Positions 45,495 to 54,217 of a stretch of DNA of 64,000 bases are shown here, in pieces. Within the stretch, counting starts at the first letter, position 1. Every line of letters starts with the position of its first letter. The stretch lies in NCBI RefSeq assembly GCF_023091155.1, contig NZ_JAHWXK010000001.1, forward strand, positions 1,984,001-2,048,000, read 5' to 3'. The notes beneath the pieces were generated by a model. That model saw only the letters and a list, made by a program, of their open reading frames with translations, searched no databases and was not told the DNA's origin. The translations under genes were made by a program, and so were the position numbers. The stretch comes from Microbacterium sufflavum. GTDB lineage: Bacteria > Actinomycetota > Actinomycetes > Actinomycetales > Microbacteriaceae.

Positions 45495-45524
45495 TTGCGC
45501 CCAGCTGGTTCACAGGAATAGGCT
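45495..45524 (+). promoter_or_regulatory. Promoter of the ABC exporter operon
   Basis: TTGCGC (45495-45500) and TAGGCT (45519-45524) are 18 bases apart. Transcription would start near 45531 and give a leader of about 210 bases before the first transporter gene. The 311-base gap 45431-45741 holds the ogt terminator, this promoter, a 21-codon frame, and two hairpins. Confidence 0.6.
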
Positions 45525-45577
45525 GATGGGCTGTCGCGCCAACCGGACGACCTCGCCGAGCCCATGAGGAGGACACC

Positions 45578-45643
45578 ATGACCACGATCGCCGCCGCGCA
45601 GATCGCCACTCTCGGCTCGACCCCGGTGCGCCCGCTCTCCTAG
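45578..45643 (+). CDS. Candidate 21-residue leader peptide
   Basis: ATG 45578 follows GAGGAGG by about 5 bases, the strongest ribosome site in this region. The frame runs 21 codons to TAG at 45641. The peptide begins [12 protein letters not shown] and ends VRPLS. It has no signal or membrane segment and lies between the promoter and the exporter genes, with hairpins at and after its stop. This is the arrangement of a regulatory upstream peptide. Whether it is translated is not known. Confidence 0.55.
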   Translation: MTTIAAAQIATLGSTPVRPLS

Positions 45644-45700
45644 AGCCGCCGCCCCGTTCTGCACCGGATGCCGGGCTCCAGGAGCCCGCTCTCGCATCCG
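45634..45700 (+). promoter_or_regulatory. Leader hairpins (possible attenuator)
   Basis: GCTCT-CCT-AGAGC (45634-45646) folds exactly over the stop codon of the leader peptide. Next, CGGATGC (45665-45671) pairs with GCATCCG (45694-45700), enclosing CGGGCTCC/GGAGCCCG (45672-45679, 45681-45688). A pyrimidine-rich tract follows. CCCGCTCTC occurs both in the last codons of the leader (45631-45639) and in the second hairpin's 3' side (45685-45693), which would allow competing folds. Confidence 0.45.
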
Positions 45701-45741
45701 TCCCTCTTCCTCTTCGTTTCGCCTCGACTCCTCTGAGAGAC

Positions 45742-47667
45742 ATGTCTTCCTCGTCTTCCGCGCACAATCCGTCGTCCACCCTGTCCACCCCCGCCGCGCT
45801 GTGGCGGCTCAAGCCCTTCGTGAAGCCGGTCGTCTGGCGTCTCGCCGGAGGGGCCGCGAGCGCTCTCGCCGCCGCTCTCATCGCGTTGATGATCCCGATC
45901 GTGCTCGAGCAGATCATCGGCGGACCGGTCCGCTCCGGTCACATCGATGCGATCGTGTGGGGCGCGGCCGCCGTGTTCGCCCTGGCGCTCGGCGAGGCGC
46001 TCATGGTGTGGCTCCGCCGTCAGTTCGTGCTGTTCCCCGCCACGCAGGTCGAGTACACGATGCGCACGGAGCTGTACTCGCGGCTGCAGACGCTGCCGGT
46101 CGCGTTCCATGACCGCTGGCAGTCGGGACAGCTGCTGAGCCGCATGATGCAGGACATCGGTCTCATCCGCCGCTGGCTCGCGTTCGGCCTCGTGCTGCTC
46201 GTGGTCAATGTGCTCACGATCATCATCGGCTCGGTGCTGCTGTTCCGCTGGCACTGGCTGCTGGGCACGATCTTCCTGGTGACCGCGATCCCGCTGTGGA
46301 TCCGCGGCTACCTGTTCGAGAAGCGCTACGGCGCCCTCACCCGCCGCAGTCAGGACCAGGCGGGCGACCTCGCCACGAGCGTCGAGGAGAGCGTGCACGG
46401 CATCCGCGTGCTGAAGGCGTTCGGCCGCGGCAAGCACGCCCTGCGTCGCTTCAGCCGTCAGGCGGAGACGCTGCGCGAGACCGAGATGAGCAAGGCCGGC
46501 GCGATCGCGTCCATCTGGTTCTGGCTCGACCTGATGCCGCAGATCGCGTTCGGCCTGAGCCTGATGTCGGGCATCTGGCTGATCTCGCAGGGCGCGATCA
46601 CCGAGGCGGAGCTGTTCGCCTTCTTCGCGATGGCGGTGGTGCTGCGCTGGCCCATCGAGTCGATCGGCTTCCTGTTCTCGTTCATGCTCGACGCCCGCAC
46701 GGCGACCGACCGCGTGTTCGAGATCTTCTCCGAGACCAACACCATCACGGACCCGGAGCACCCGGTGCACATCGACGAGCCGCGGGGCGAACTCGCGTTC
46801 GAGAGTGCTCACTTCCGCTACCAGGACGCGGGTGCCGACGAGCGCGACCTGCTCGACGGCATCGACCTCGTGCTGCGGCCCGGCGAGACCATGGCGCTCG
46901 TCGGCCTGACCGGAAGCGGCAAGACCACGCTCACGACGCTCCCCACGCGGCTGTACGACGTGACGGGCGGACGGGTCACTCTCGACGGCGTCGATGTGCG
47001 CGACCTGCCGCTCGCGGAGCTGCGTCGGCACATCGCGATGGCGTTCGAGGACGCGACGCTGTTCTCGGCGTCGGTGCGCGAGAACGTGCTGCTCGGACGC
47101 GCCGACCTCGACATGCACAGCGACGAGGGGGAGCGCGTGCTGCGCGAGGCCCTCGACGTCGCCCAGGCGTCGTTCGTCGACACGCTGCCGGAGGGGGTCG
47201 AGACGGTGATCGGCGAGGAGGGCCTGAGCCTGTCCGGCGGGCAGCGGCAGCGTCTGGCGCTCGCGCGTGCCGTCGCCGCCGCGCCCAAGGTCCTCGTGCT
47301 CGACGACCCGCTGTCGGCGCTCGACGTCGACACCGAGGCCCTGGTGGAGGAGGCCCTGCGGCACGTGCTGGCCGACACCACGGCGCTGATCGTGGCGCAC
47401 CGCCCGTCGACGGTCGCCCTGGCCGATCGGGTCGCGCTGTTGGAGGCCGGCAGGGTCACCGCGGTCGGCACGCACGCGGAGCTTCTGAAGACCAGCCGCC
47501 ACTACCGTCACGTCATCTCGAGCCTGGAGGCCGAGGAGGCGGCGCGCACCGGCGCGATCCCGGTCATCCGCGACACCGAGGCGGAGATCCACGATGCGGT
47601 GCAGGACGGCCTCCGGGAGGACGCCGCCGACGACGATCTGATGAGCGAGAAGGAGGTGCAGCGATGA
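45742..47667 (+). CDS. ABC exporter half-transporter, degenerate ATPase site
   Basis: The 641-residue protein has a six-helix membrane domain (about 20-320) and an ABC ATPase domain (about 355-590). Walker A is [13 protein letters not shown], the signature is LSGGQRQR, and the Walker B strand reads [12 protein letters not shown]: the residue after the Walker B aspartate is Asp rather than the catalytic Glu. The His switch is present (IVAHRPST). This is the degenerate half of a heterodimeric type IV exporter. It pairs with the next gene, with which it shares an ATGA overlap. The substrate may be a drug or lipid. No strong ribosome site precedes ATG 45742. Confidence 0.93.
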   Translation: MSSSSSAHNPSSTLSTPAALWRLKPFVKPVVWRLAGGAASALAAALIALMIPIVLEQIIGGPVRSGHIDAIVWGAAAVFALALGEALMVWLRRQFVLFPATQVEYTMRTELYSRLQTLPVAFHDRWQSGQLLSRMMQDIGLIRRWLAFGLVLLVVNVLTIIIGSVLLFRWHWLLGTIFLVTAIPLWIRGYLFEKRYGALTRRSQDQAGDLATSVEESVHGIRVLKAFGRGKHALRRFSRQAETLRETEMSKAGAIASIWFWLDLMPQIAFGLSLMSGIWLISQGAITEAELFAFFAMAVVLRWPIESIGFLFSFMLDARTATDRVFEIFSETNTITDPEHPVHIDEPRGELAFESAHFRYQDAGADERDLLDGIDLVLRPGETMALVGLTGSGKTTLTTLPTRLYDVTGGRVTLDGVDVRDLPLAELRRHIAMAFEDATLFSASVRENVLLGRADLDMHSDEGERVLREALDVAQASFVDTLPEGVETVIGEEGLSLSGGQRQRLALARAVAAAPKVLVLDDPLSALDVDTEALVEEALRHVLADTTALIVAHRPSTVALADRVALLEAGRVTAVGTHAELLKTSRHYRHVISSLEAEEAARTGAIPVIRDTEAEIHDAVQDGLREDAADDDLMSEKEVQR

Positions 47668-49478
47668 GCTCCACGCTCACCGGCACCCAGGACGAGGACC
47701 GTTCCCGCCTGACCCGCGAGGAGAGCAGGGCGATCCGCAAGCGGTCGCTGCGCCTGCTCGGCTCGCTCGTGCGGCCGCTCAAGCCGCAGATCGTGCTCGC
47801 CGCGGTGGTGCTCGTGATCTCGACGGCGCTGCAGGTCGCCGGTCCGATCCTGATCAGCATCGGGCTCGACCGTGCACTGCCGGCCGTGATCGGGAACGCC
47901 GACTGGATGCCGACGTTCGTGGTGGGCGGGATCTACCTGCTGGCCGGTGCGCTCGCGGCCGCCCTGATCGCCTGGTACGTGATCATCGCGGCGAAGCTGA
48001 CGCAGGCGATCCTGCTTGATCTGCGCAAGCGCATCTTCCTGCACACCCAGCGGCTGAGCCTGGAGTTCCACGAGTCGTACACCTCGGGGCGCATCATCTC
48101 GCGACAGACGAGCGACCTCGACTCGATCAGGGAGCTGCTGGACGGCGGCCTGAACGAGCTCGTGTCGGGCGTGCTGTTCGGGCTGTTCACCTTCATCGCG
48201 CTGTGCGTGTGGGACTGGCAGTCCGGCCTCATCCTCGCGCTCGGCGGGGTGCCGCTGTTCTTCCTGATGCGCTGGTTCTACTCGCGCTCGCAGCTGGTGT
48301 ACCGCGAGTCGCGCGTGATCAGCGCCAAGGTCATCGTGCAGTTCGTGGAGACCATGACCGGCATCCGCGCGGTGAAGGCGTTCCGCAAGGAGCCGCGCAA
48401 CGACGAGGCGTTCCAGCAGGTCGCCGGCGACTACCGCGACGTGAACCGCCGCTCGATGCTGCTGTTCGGCACGTTCGAGCCGGGGCTCATGGGCGTCGCG
48501 GCTCTGGTGCTCGGGACCGTCGTGCTGTGGGGCGGCATCCGGGTGTCGACGGGGGCCCTCACGGTCGGCGTGCTGCTGTCCGCCGTGCTGTATGTGCGCA
48601 ACTTCTTCGCGCCGATGCAGGAGATCGCGATGTTCCTGAACTCCTACCAGTCCGCGACCGCGGCGCTGGAGAAGGTGTCCGGCGTGCTCGAGGAGGTGCC
48701 GACGGTGCCCGACCCCGAGAAGCCGGTGGACCTGTGGGAGTCGCGCGGACACGTCGAGTTCGACGAGGTCACGTTCGGGTACAACGGCGAGAAGACGATC
48801 CTCCCGAACTTCTCGCTCGACATCCCGGCCGGGCAGACGATCGCCCTCGTGGGGACGACCGGTGCGGGCAAGTCGACGCTGGCCAAGCTCATCTCGCGCT
48901 TCTACGACCCCTCGGAGGGTCGGGTGACCCTCGACGGCGTCGACCTGCGCTCGCTGCACCCGAAGGACCTCCGTCGTGCGATCGTGATGGTCACGCAGGA
49001 GGCGTACCTGTTCAGCGGGACGGTCGCGGACAACATCGCCCTGGGCAAGCCGGACGCCTCGCTCGACGAGATCAAGGCCGCCGCCCGCGCGGTGGGCGCC
49101 GACGGCTTCATCTCGGCGCTGCCCGACGGCTACAACACCGACGTGAACAAGCGCGGTGGGCGCGTCTCGGCGGGGCAGCGACAGCTGATCTCGTTCGCGC
49201 GCGCCTTCCTCGCCGACCCGGCGGTGCTCATCCTCGACGAGGCCACCGCCTCGCTCGACATCCCTTCCGAGCGGCTGATCCAGGACGCGCTGCAGACGCT
49301 GCTCGCTGACCGGACGGCGATCATCATCGCGCACCGGCTGTCGACGGTCGCGATCGCCGACCGGGTGCTCGTGATGGAGCACGGCCGCATCATCGAGGAC
49401 GACACCCCGGAGGCGCTCATCGGCGGCTCCGGCAAGTTCGCGCAGCTGCACGCCGCGTGGCAGGAGACGCTCGTCTGA
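47664..49478 (+). CDS. ABC exporter half-transporter, catalytic subunit
   Basis: The 604-residue protein has a six-helix membrane domain (about 40-330) and an ATPase domain with Walker [14 protein letters not shown], a slightly degenerate signature VSAGQRQL, Walker [14 protein letters not shown] with the catalytic Glu, and IIAHRLSTV. Its intact Glu site is completed by the partner's LSGGQ signature, while its own SAGQ faces the partner's Asp site. This gives one working and one degenerate site, as in BmrCD and TM287/288. It follows the partner by a 4-base overlap, and the pair ends in a terminator. Confidence 0.93.
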   Translation: MSSTLTGTQDEDRSRLTREESRAIRKRSLRLLGSLVRPLKPQIVLAAVVLVISTALQVAGPILISIGLDRALPAVIGNADWMPTFVVGGIYLLAGALAAALIAWYVIIAAKLTQAILLDLRKRIFLHTQRLSLEFHESYTSGRIISRQTSDLDSIRELLDGGLNELVSGVLFGLFTFIALCVWDWQSGLILALGGVPLFFLMRWFYSRSQLVYRESRVISAKVIVQFVETMTGIRAVKAFRKEPRNDEAFQQVAGDYRDVNRRSMLLFGTFEPGLMGVAALVLGTVVLWGGIRVSTGALTVGVLLSAVLYVRNFFAPMQEIAMFLNSYQSATAALEKVSGVLEEVPTVPDPEKPVDLWESRGHVEFDEVTFGYNGEKTILPNFSLDIPAGQTIALVGTTGAGKSTLAKLISRFYDPSEGRVTLDGVDLRSLHPKDLRRAIVMVTQEAYLFSGTVADNIALGKPDASLDEIKAAARAVGADGFISALPDGYNTDVNKRGGRVSAGQRQLISFARAFLADPAVLILDEATASLDIPSERLIQDALQTLLADRTAIIIAHRLSTVAIADRVLVMEHGRIIEDDTPEALIGGSGKFAQLHAAWQETLV

Positions 49479-49495
49479 CGGCGTCCGCGTGCGCG

Positions 49496-49529
49496 GAGGG
49501 CCGGGTCTCCCCGTGGAGGCCGGGCCCTC
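49496..49529 (+). terminator. Possible terminator of the exporter operon
   Basis: GAGGGCC (49496-49502) pairs with GGCCCTC (49523-49529), and CTCC/GGAG pairs nearer the loop with internal bulges. It begins 18 bases after the stop. Confidence 0.6.
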
Positions 49530-49558
49530 GGCGCATCGCCGCCGTCGGTACGGGTCGG

Positions 49559-49564
49559 TAGCAT
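49559..49564 (+). promoter_or_regulatory. -10 box TAGCAT of the coiled-coil gene, leaderless spacing
   Basis: TAGCAT ends 6 bases before ATG 49571. Confidence 0.5.
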
Positions 49565-49570
49565 CGAGGT

Positions 49571-50383
49571 ATGGACCCCGTGCTGCTCCTCGCCGAGTGG
49601 TGGTGGATCGCGCCGACCGCCGCCGCCGGCGCGACCGCTGGTGCGATCGGGCTGCGCCGCCGCAGCACACGGAGCGGGCGGCGGCTCGAGTACGACGCGG
49701 CCCGACACGATCTGCGGATCGCGCAGCAGACGGCGGTCGCTCGGCGCACGACGCTGAAGATCGCGCGCGCCGATCTCGCGAGGGTCACGGCGGAGCGCGC
49801 CGCGCAGCGGGCCACGGCCGAGCAGGTCGCGGGGGCGCGACGGATGCTGCGGGAGCGGGAGCGCGACGCACGCGCGGCGTCGGCGGAGGTGCGGGCTCGG
49901 CGGGTGCGGGTGAACGCGGCCCGTGCGGCGATCCCGGCCGGCTCGGCGCCGCGGCCGCTGGAGCGGCTGTACGCCGAGCACGACGCGGTCACGGCCCGGT
50001 GGATGCGGTACGAGACCGACCCTGCGCTGCAGATCGCGTATCCGGCGATGACCGATGTCAAGCGCCCGGAGACCGCCGCCTACCTGCGTGCCGCGGGCAC
50101 GGCGGTGGAGGCGCGCCGCGGCACCACGGGGCGGATCACGGCGGCGGAGTTCGCCGCCTACCGCGACGCGGTCGCGGAGCTGGAGCGCGCGTTCGAGGCG
50201 GCGGAGCATGCGGCCAGGGTGCACGCGGGGGAGGCGCCGACCACTCCCGCGTGGCAGGATGCCGCGCACGACATGGTGAACCGCTCGGTCGAGGCGATCG
50301 ACCGCGCCGCGGGAGCCGCCGCCTCGGCACTGGCCGCGTGGAGCAGCCGCCGCAGCCGCCCCCGGTCGGACGACGACGCCTGA
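49571..50383 (+). CDS. Membrane-anchored coiled-coil protein, unknown
   Basis: I do not recognise this 270-residue protein. A hydrophobic N-terminus (VLLLAEWWWIAPTAAAGATA, about 4-23) is followed by a long Arg/Ala/Glu-rich alpha-helical region with heptad-like spacing (about 40-130), then a helical segment with AYPAMTDVKRPETAAYLRAA, and an Ala-rich end. The pattern suggests a single membrane anchor or uncleaved signal and a cytoplasmic coiled coil, so a structural or septation-related role is possible but unproven. Its stop codon lies directly against the stop of the convergent racemase gene (TGA/TCA, no spacer). Confidence 0.72.
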   Translation: MDPVLLLAEWWWIAPTAAAGATAGAIGLRRRSTRSGRRLEYDAARHDLRIAQQTAVARRTTLKIARADLARVTAERAAQRATAEQVAGARRMLRERERDARAASAEVRARRVRVNAARAAIPAGSAPRPLERLYAEHDAVTARWMRYETDPALQIAYPAMTDVKRPETAAYLRAAGTAVEARRGTTGRITAAEFAAYRDAVAELERAFEAAEHAARVHAGEAPTTPAWQDAAHDMVNRSVEAIDRAAGAAASALAAWSSRRSRPRSDDDA

Positions 50384-51442
50384 TCAGCCCGCACCGGGTC
50401 GACGCCCGGCTCGGTACTCGCGCGTTATCAGCGGGGAGAGCCGCACCAGGAGCTCTTCACCGACCGTGCCGATGAGTTCGGCCAGGCTCGTCGCGTCGAG
50501 CTCCCCGCGGGCGCCCGGCCCCCACACGGCCACCTCCTCGCCGATCGCCGCCCGCGGCCAGGGGCGCACCACGCTCTCGGTCGGCCCGATCCGCAGCACG
50601 CGTCGGGCGCCGGCGGCCGTTCCGACCTCGAAACAGCCGGCGAGGGTCGAGGGGAGGCCGTCGAGACTGCCGATCCCGATCGTGACGGCCTCGGCGTCCA
50701 CGCGGATCACCGGGGCGAGCAGCGTGGAGGCGAGGGCGATGTCGTCCGGCGGCGGCGCCCCCACCGACCGGATCCCGTACGCGAAGGCCCCGAAGCGCAC
50801 CAGGTCGAAGCGGAACTCGGAGCGGGCGGCGCCCGCGGCGCTGGCAGCCAGATGCCGCACGGTCGGCGTGAGGCCCAGCGCCTCCGCCCGCTGCACCGCC
50901 TCCCGGAACGCGGCTCGCGCCAGGTCGTCGTCGCGGTCGCTCACCTCGGCGATGTGGCTCCAGATGCCCTCGACCCTGATCGCTCCCGCGGCCTCCAGCT
51001 CCGCCGCCCGCCGGACCACCTCGGTCCACTGCTCGGGGCGGATCCCGCTGCGATGCAGACCCGTGTCGATCTTGAGGTGCACGGGCTGCGGGCGACGCTG
51101 GTTCACCTCGACGATACGTTCCAGGTAGTCGGCGTCACCCACCCCGAGGGTGACGCCCGCGCGCACCGCCGCCGCGATCTCGCTCCGGGTCATGGTCACC
51201 CACGCGAAGACCCGCGCGTCGGGGCCGGCGGCGGCGCGCGCGCGCACCGCGGTGGCGCTGTCGAACGCCCCGAACCAGCGCACTCCTTCGGCGGCCGCAG
51301 CCGTGACGACCCGTTCGAGCCCGTGTCCGTACGCGTCGCACTTCACGATCATCATGACCTCGGCGGGCGCGCTCCGGCGCTGCAGTTCGCGGATGTTGGC
51401 GCGCAGCCGACGCAGATCCACGACCAGTCGGGGGAGGGTCAT
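50384..51442 (-). CDS. Alanine racemase homologue with PLP lysine but degenerate C-terminal domain
   Basis: The 352-residue protein has a complete fold-type III TIM barrel. MMIVKCDAYGHG puts the PLP lysine at residue 34. HLKIDTGLHRSG (122-133), RHLAASAA and LVRFGAFAYGIRS (214-226) are the further cofactor contacts; the arginine of the last motif is kept. The C-terminal beta-domain is shortened and changed: the stretch holding the second catalytic base (a Tyr in VGYG/VSYG-type motifs) is absent, and the sequence runs AVTIGIGSLDGLP (252-264). It therefore supplies Lys but probably no Tyr. ATG 51442 overlaps the short racemase by ATGA; an earlier in-frame ATG at 51481 lies inside that gene. Confidence 0.88.
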   Translation of the reverse strand: MTLPRLVVDLRRLRANIRELQRRSAPAEVMMIVKCDAYGHGLERVVTAAAAEGVRWFGAFDSATAVRARAAAGPDARVFAWVTMTRSEIAAAVRAGVTLGVGDADYLERIVEVNQRRPQPVHLKIDTGLHRSGIRPEQWTEVVRRAAELEAAGAIRVEGIWSHIAEVSDRDDDLARAAFREAVQRAEALGLTPTVRHLAASAAGAARSEFRFDLVRFGAFAYGIRSVGAPPPDDIALASTLLAPVIRVDAEAVTIGIGSLDGLPSTLAGCFEVGTAAGARRVLRIGPTESVVRPWPRAAIGEEVAVWGPGARGELDATSLAELIGTVGEELLVRLSPLITREYRAGRRPGAG

Positions 51443-52116
51443 GGTGTCTCCTCTCGCGCGGCGCGCAGCCCGAGCGCGCACACGAGCTCGGCGGCCGTCC
51501 AGCCGGTGATGCGGGTCCAGTCGGCCAGTGCGTGCCGCGCGGGACCGGGCCCGCCGAAGTACACGACCTCCTCACCGTGCCGGATCGGCGCGTGACCGAT
51601 GTCGACGACGCACACGTCCATCGCCACCCGTCCGATGATCGGGAACAGCCGGCCGCGGATCTCGACGTCGGCCTCGTTCCCGAGCGCCCGGGGGATGCCG
51701 TGGCCGAACCCGCCGGTCACGAGCGCCACACGGGTGTCGGTGCCCGCATGGTGCGTGTGGTTGTACGACACCCCTTCGCCCGCCCGCAGCTCCTTGGTGG
51801 AGAGGACGCGCCCGGCGACGCGCATCACGGGCTCCGTGTCCGCACCGGGCCAGCCGAACAGGCGCGCGGGATCGATCGTCGCCGGCTCGTCGCACGGGGT
51901 CAGGCCCGACCGGGCCGCGCTGCGCCCGGCCGAGGCGTCGAAGATCGCGTGGCGGATACCGGCGTCGTGCGCGATCCCCGCCACCCAGGTCAGGCCGTGT
52001 CCCCACGCATCCCGGCGCAGGTCGATCACCGGGACGCCGACGCTCGCCGCCGCCTGACGGTGCGCGTTCGAGGCGAGTGCGGCGCGGGAGAGGCGGGCAC
52101 GGATCAGGGCGTTCAG
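51439..52116 (-). CDS. Short alanine racemase homologue retaining the Tyr domain; CTG start
   Basis: The 225-residue protein is a cut-down racemase. The first 75 residues resemble the barrel start, but the PLP-lysine motif reads DLRRDAWGHG: the lysine position is Arg34 and the Tyr38 equivalent is Trp. Most of the barrel is missing. The C-terminal domain is well kept: AGEGVSYNHTHHAG (112-125) with the catalytic-type Tyr118, FGHGIPRALGN, and GRVAMDVCVVDIG with the Met-Asp pair. Start is inferred as CTG 52116 overlapping the upstream stop in CTGA. This matches the 4-base overlaps of the other operon junctions, and no ATG, GTG or TTG is available nearby. It may be a partner of the full-length homologue. 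Confidence 0.8.
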   Translation of the reverse strand: MNALIRARLSRAALASNAHRQAAASVGVPVIDLRRDAWGHGLTWVAGIAHDAGIRHAIFDASAGRSAARSGLTPCDEPATIDPARLFGWPGADTEPVMRVAGRVLSTKELRAGEGVSYNHTHHAGTDTRVALVTGGFGHGIPRALGNEADVEIRGRLFPIIGRVAMDVCVVDIGHAPIRHGEEVVYFGGPGPARHALADWTRITGWTAAELVCALGLRAAREETP

Positions 52117-53138
52117 AATCCCATCGCCTTCTGGAACCGGGGCCGGTGGCCGGTGCGGATGCCGAGCACGCTCGGCTTCACCTCGTACACTCCCGTGCCC
52201 CAGTTCCCCTCGATGATCACGGGACCCGTCGGGGTGACCGCCACGTCCCATCCGACGTACTGCACCTGCGGCACGCGGCGGGCAGCCCGGTCGATCAGCG
52301 CGATCACCTCGTCGTACAGCGGCAACTGGAAATCGGCGATCCGGTAGCCCGTGTCGGGATGGAATCGGTGGACGTTGCCGTGGGAGTCGTAGCCGTCGCC
52401 GAGGGCCCGCCCGGTGTCCGCGTCGAGCATGGTGTAGAAGCCGCCCCAGTCCATCTGGTCGGCGGCCTGGCCGCGACCGAACTTCTGGGCGATGGACAGG
52501 ATATGCGTCCGATGGCCGTCGAAGAACGCCGTGATTCGCGTGGAGTTTACGGTCCCCGGGCACACCGCCGACAGCGCGTCGTGCTGCACGATGTTCTCCT
52601 CGACGAGCAGCTCGCCGTTCTCCATCAGCCGGTGGTGGAACGCGTCCCAGTCGGATACGTCTGCGCCGTGGTACCGGTGGATCGCATGGCCGGAGCGCCC
52701 GAGCTGCTGCTTGGTGATCAGCGTCTGGTGCCGGTCCGCGAACGAGCGCAGAGCGTCCGCATTGTCGTTGTCCAGCAGCATCCACTCCCGCCCCAACAGG
52801 TCAGAGAACACGCGCACGAACTCCCACTTGTCGTGGAAGATGTGCCGGTAGTCGGCGTGGTCGAACAGGTAGGACAGCCGATTCGACAGCGGATGCGTCA
52901 TCATGGTGCGGCGCTCCGCCGCCGTGAGCATCGCGAAGTCGTAGTCGACGTAGTCCTGGAAGCCGACCTGGTGGAAGGCCGCCTCCCTGAGCATGTCGAC
53001 GAGCACCGCAACCGTGCGCTGATCATGGTGCGTCGCCACCGCACGCGCACGGCGCATCAACGAACCCACGTCGATGCGCCGTGCGCGACCCAGCAGATAG
53101 CGGAGGCGGATCACGCCGGCGTGAACGGTCGAGCTCAC
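52113..53138 (-). CDS. ATP-grasp protein of the sugar-transfer-associated type
   Basis: The 341-residue protein has a C-terminal ATP-grasp domain. HQTLITKQQLGRSGHAIH is the lysine-containing nucleotide loop, ELLVEENIVQHDAL carries the adenine-contacting Glu, VNSTRITAFFDGH is the central beta-strand, and VGWDVAVTPTGPVIIEGN ends in the metal-binding Glu-Gly-Asn. This pattern belongs to the ATP-grasp family called sugar-transfer-associated or alpha-L-glutamate-ligase-related. Such enzymes join an acyl phosphate to an amine. Because it lies between a hydroxylase and two racemase-like genes, I infer that it ligates an unusual amino acid to a cell-wall precursor or small peptide. It overlaps its neighbours by GTGA and CTGA. 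Confidence 0.87.
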   Translation of the reverse strand: MSSTVHAGVIRLRYLLGRARRIDVGSLMRRARAVATHHDQRTVAVLVDMLREAAFHQVGFQDYVDYDFAMLTAAERRTMMTHPLSNRLSYLFDHADYRHIFHDKWEFVRVFSDLLGREWMLLDNDNADALRSFADRHQTLITKQQLGRSGHAIHRYHGADVSDWDAFHHRLMENGELLVEENIVQHDALSAVCPGTVNSTRITAFFDGHRTHILSIAQKFGRGQAADQMDWGGFYTMLDADTGRALGDGYDSHGNVHRFHPDTGYRIADFQLPLYDEVIALIDRAARRVPQVQYVGWDVAVTPTGPVIIEGNWGTGVYEVKPSVLGIRTGHRPRFQKAMGF

Positions 53139-54118
53139 TGCCCGGCGGGGTCGTTCTCGACGACGCGGGGGCGACGGGTGCGGCGTCCGGCCGACGCGCC
53201 GGGGTCACCCGTGATGATGACGCGCTGGAGCCAGCGGTCGGTGCCGTCGTAGCGCGGCTCGAAGCTGGTCCGGGCGTGGAGCACGCGACGGTTGTCGAAC
53301 AGCAGCAGGTCGCCCGCCTTCAGATTCACGGCGATACGGGCGGCGTCCGCCGCGTCGTGGAAGCGCCGCAGCGCGGCGGCCGCCTCCTCGTCGCCCTCGA
53401 CGGCGGCCGCGCAGTCCATGTCCATGCGCACGAAGCGCTCGCCGTCCTCGCCGTACAGGACCGGTCCACGGACCCCGTCCTCGGGTCGTCCCGTGCCGCC
53501 CGATGCCTTGTCGATGCCGTGCAGGAATCGGGGCTCGCGCAGGATCCGCTCGTCTTCCGGGCTCAGGACCACGCGGTCGATCGGAGCGAGGGCCGTGTCG
53601 GCGTTCACATCGCCGCGCACGCACAGCAGGCCCACGTAGTGCGGGTGGGCGTCGTCGAACGCGTCCTCCGTGTGCCAGTCGAGCAAGCCGCGGCTGCCCG
53701 TGCCGACCGCGTCGTATTCGTGGCCCTTCACCGGCGCGACGTTCTGGATCTGGGCGCCGGCGTGCTGGCGCGCGAACGCGAAGATCTCCCCCGCGGTTCC
53801 GGCGAGGGCGAGCAGCGTGGCCTCCGTGACGGGGTCCCGGTCCTGATTCTGGAACTCGAGCTGCCACCCCTCCGGGGTGCGCCCCATCTGCTCCTGGTCC
53901 ACGGTGAAGCCGGTGAAGAGGACTGCGCCGTCGGGGACGTCGGCGGCCGCGAAGCGCCGGATCACCGCGACGGTGTCGGGGTCCTCCGCGGCGAGTGCGG
54001 CGGTCGCCGACGCCAGCAGGTCGTCGAAGGCCGCGTCGTCGCGGTAGATGCCGCGGCGCCCCACGGCGAGGGCGGAAAGGGCGTCGAGTGCCGCGGGAGC
54101 GAGGGCGTGCGTGATCAT
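53135..54118 (-). CDS. Fe(II)/2-oxoglutarate amino-acid beta-hydroxylase (AsnO/VioC-like)
   Basis: The 327-residue enzyme belongs to the clavaminate-synthase-like dioxygenases. The iron triad is His149-x-Glu151 (LLDWHTEDAFDDAHPHYVGL) and His281 (NRRVLHARTSF). Arg295 lies 14 residues after His281, as in VioC, and should bind 2-oxoglutarate. Enzymes of this group hydroxylate the beta-carbon of free Asn, Arg or enduracididine. The HTE form and length fit, but the substrate is not given. GGGAG lies ahead of ATG 54118. The gene starts the operon with the ATP-grasp and racemase-like genes, so 3-hydroxylation of an amino acid used by that pathway is likely. Confidence 0.9.
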   Translation of the reverse strand: MITHALAPAALDALSALAVGRRGIYRDDAAFDDLLASATAALAAEDPDTVAVIRRFAAADVPDGAVLFTGFTVDQEQMGRTPEGWQLEFQNQDRDPVTEATLLALAGTAGEIFAFARQHAGAQIQNVAPVKGHEYDAVGTGSRGLLDWHTEDAFDDAHPHYVGLLCVRGDVNADTALAPIDRVVLSPEDERILREPRFLHGIDKASGGTGRPEDGVRGPVLYGEDGERFVRMDMDCAAAVEGDEEAAAALRRFHDAADAARIAVNLKAGDLLLFDNRRVLHARTSFEPRYDGTDRWLQRVIITGDPGASAGRRTRRPRVVENDPAGQ

Positions 54119-54174
54119 CGCGTCGCTCCCGTCGTCTCGATGGGCGCGCAGAGGCAGAGAGGCATGGTGAGCAT
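54115..54174 (-). CDS. Candidate 19-residue upstream peptide with two cysteine codons
   Basis: On the minus strand an ATG at 54174 opens a 19-codon frame (MLTMPLCLCAPI..., with Leu-Cys-Leu-Cys at 6-9) whose TGA overlaps the hydroxylase start by ATGA. Cysteine-containing upstream frames joined to the next gene by a 4-base overlap are known as cysteine attenuators in mycobacteria. The ribosome site is weak, so this is only a candidate. Confidence 0.35.
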   Translation of the reverse strand: MLTMPLCLCAPIETTGATR

Positions 54175-54217
54175 GGGTATCGCTTTCTTCGAGGGGGGCC
54201 GCAGCTGCGGCACGACA

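Noticed and set aside
51439..52116. Short racemase as a simple pseudogene
   Set aside because: It is in frame, keeps the C-terminal catalytic motifs, and is joined to both neighbours by 4-base overlaps, which a decaying gene would be unlikely to preserve. The idea remains the main alternative to the heterodimer.
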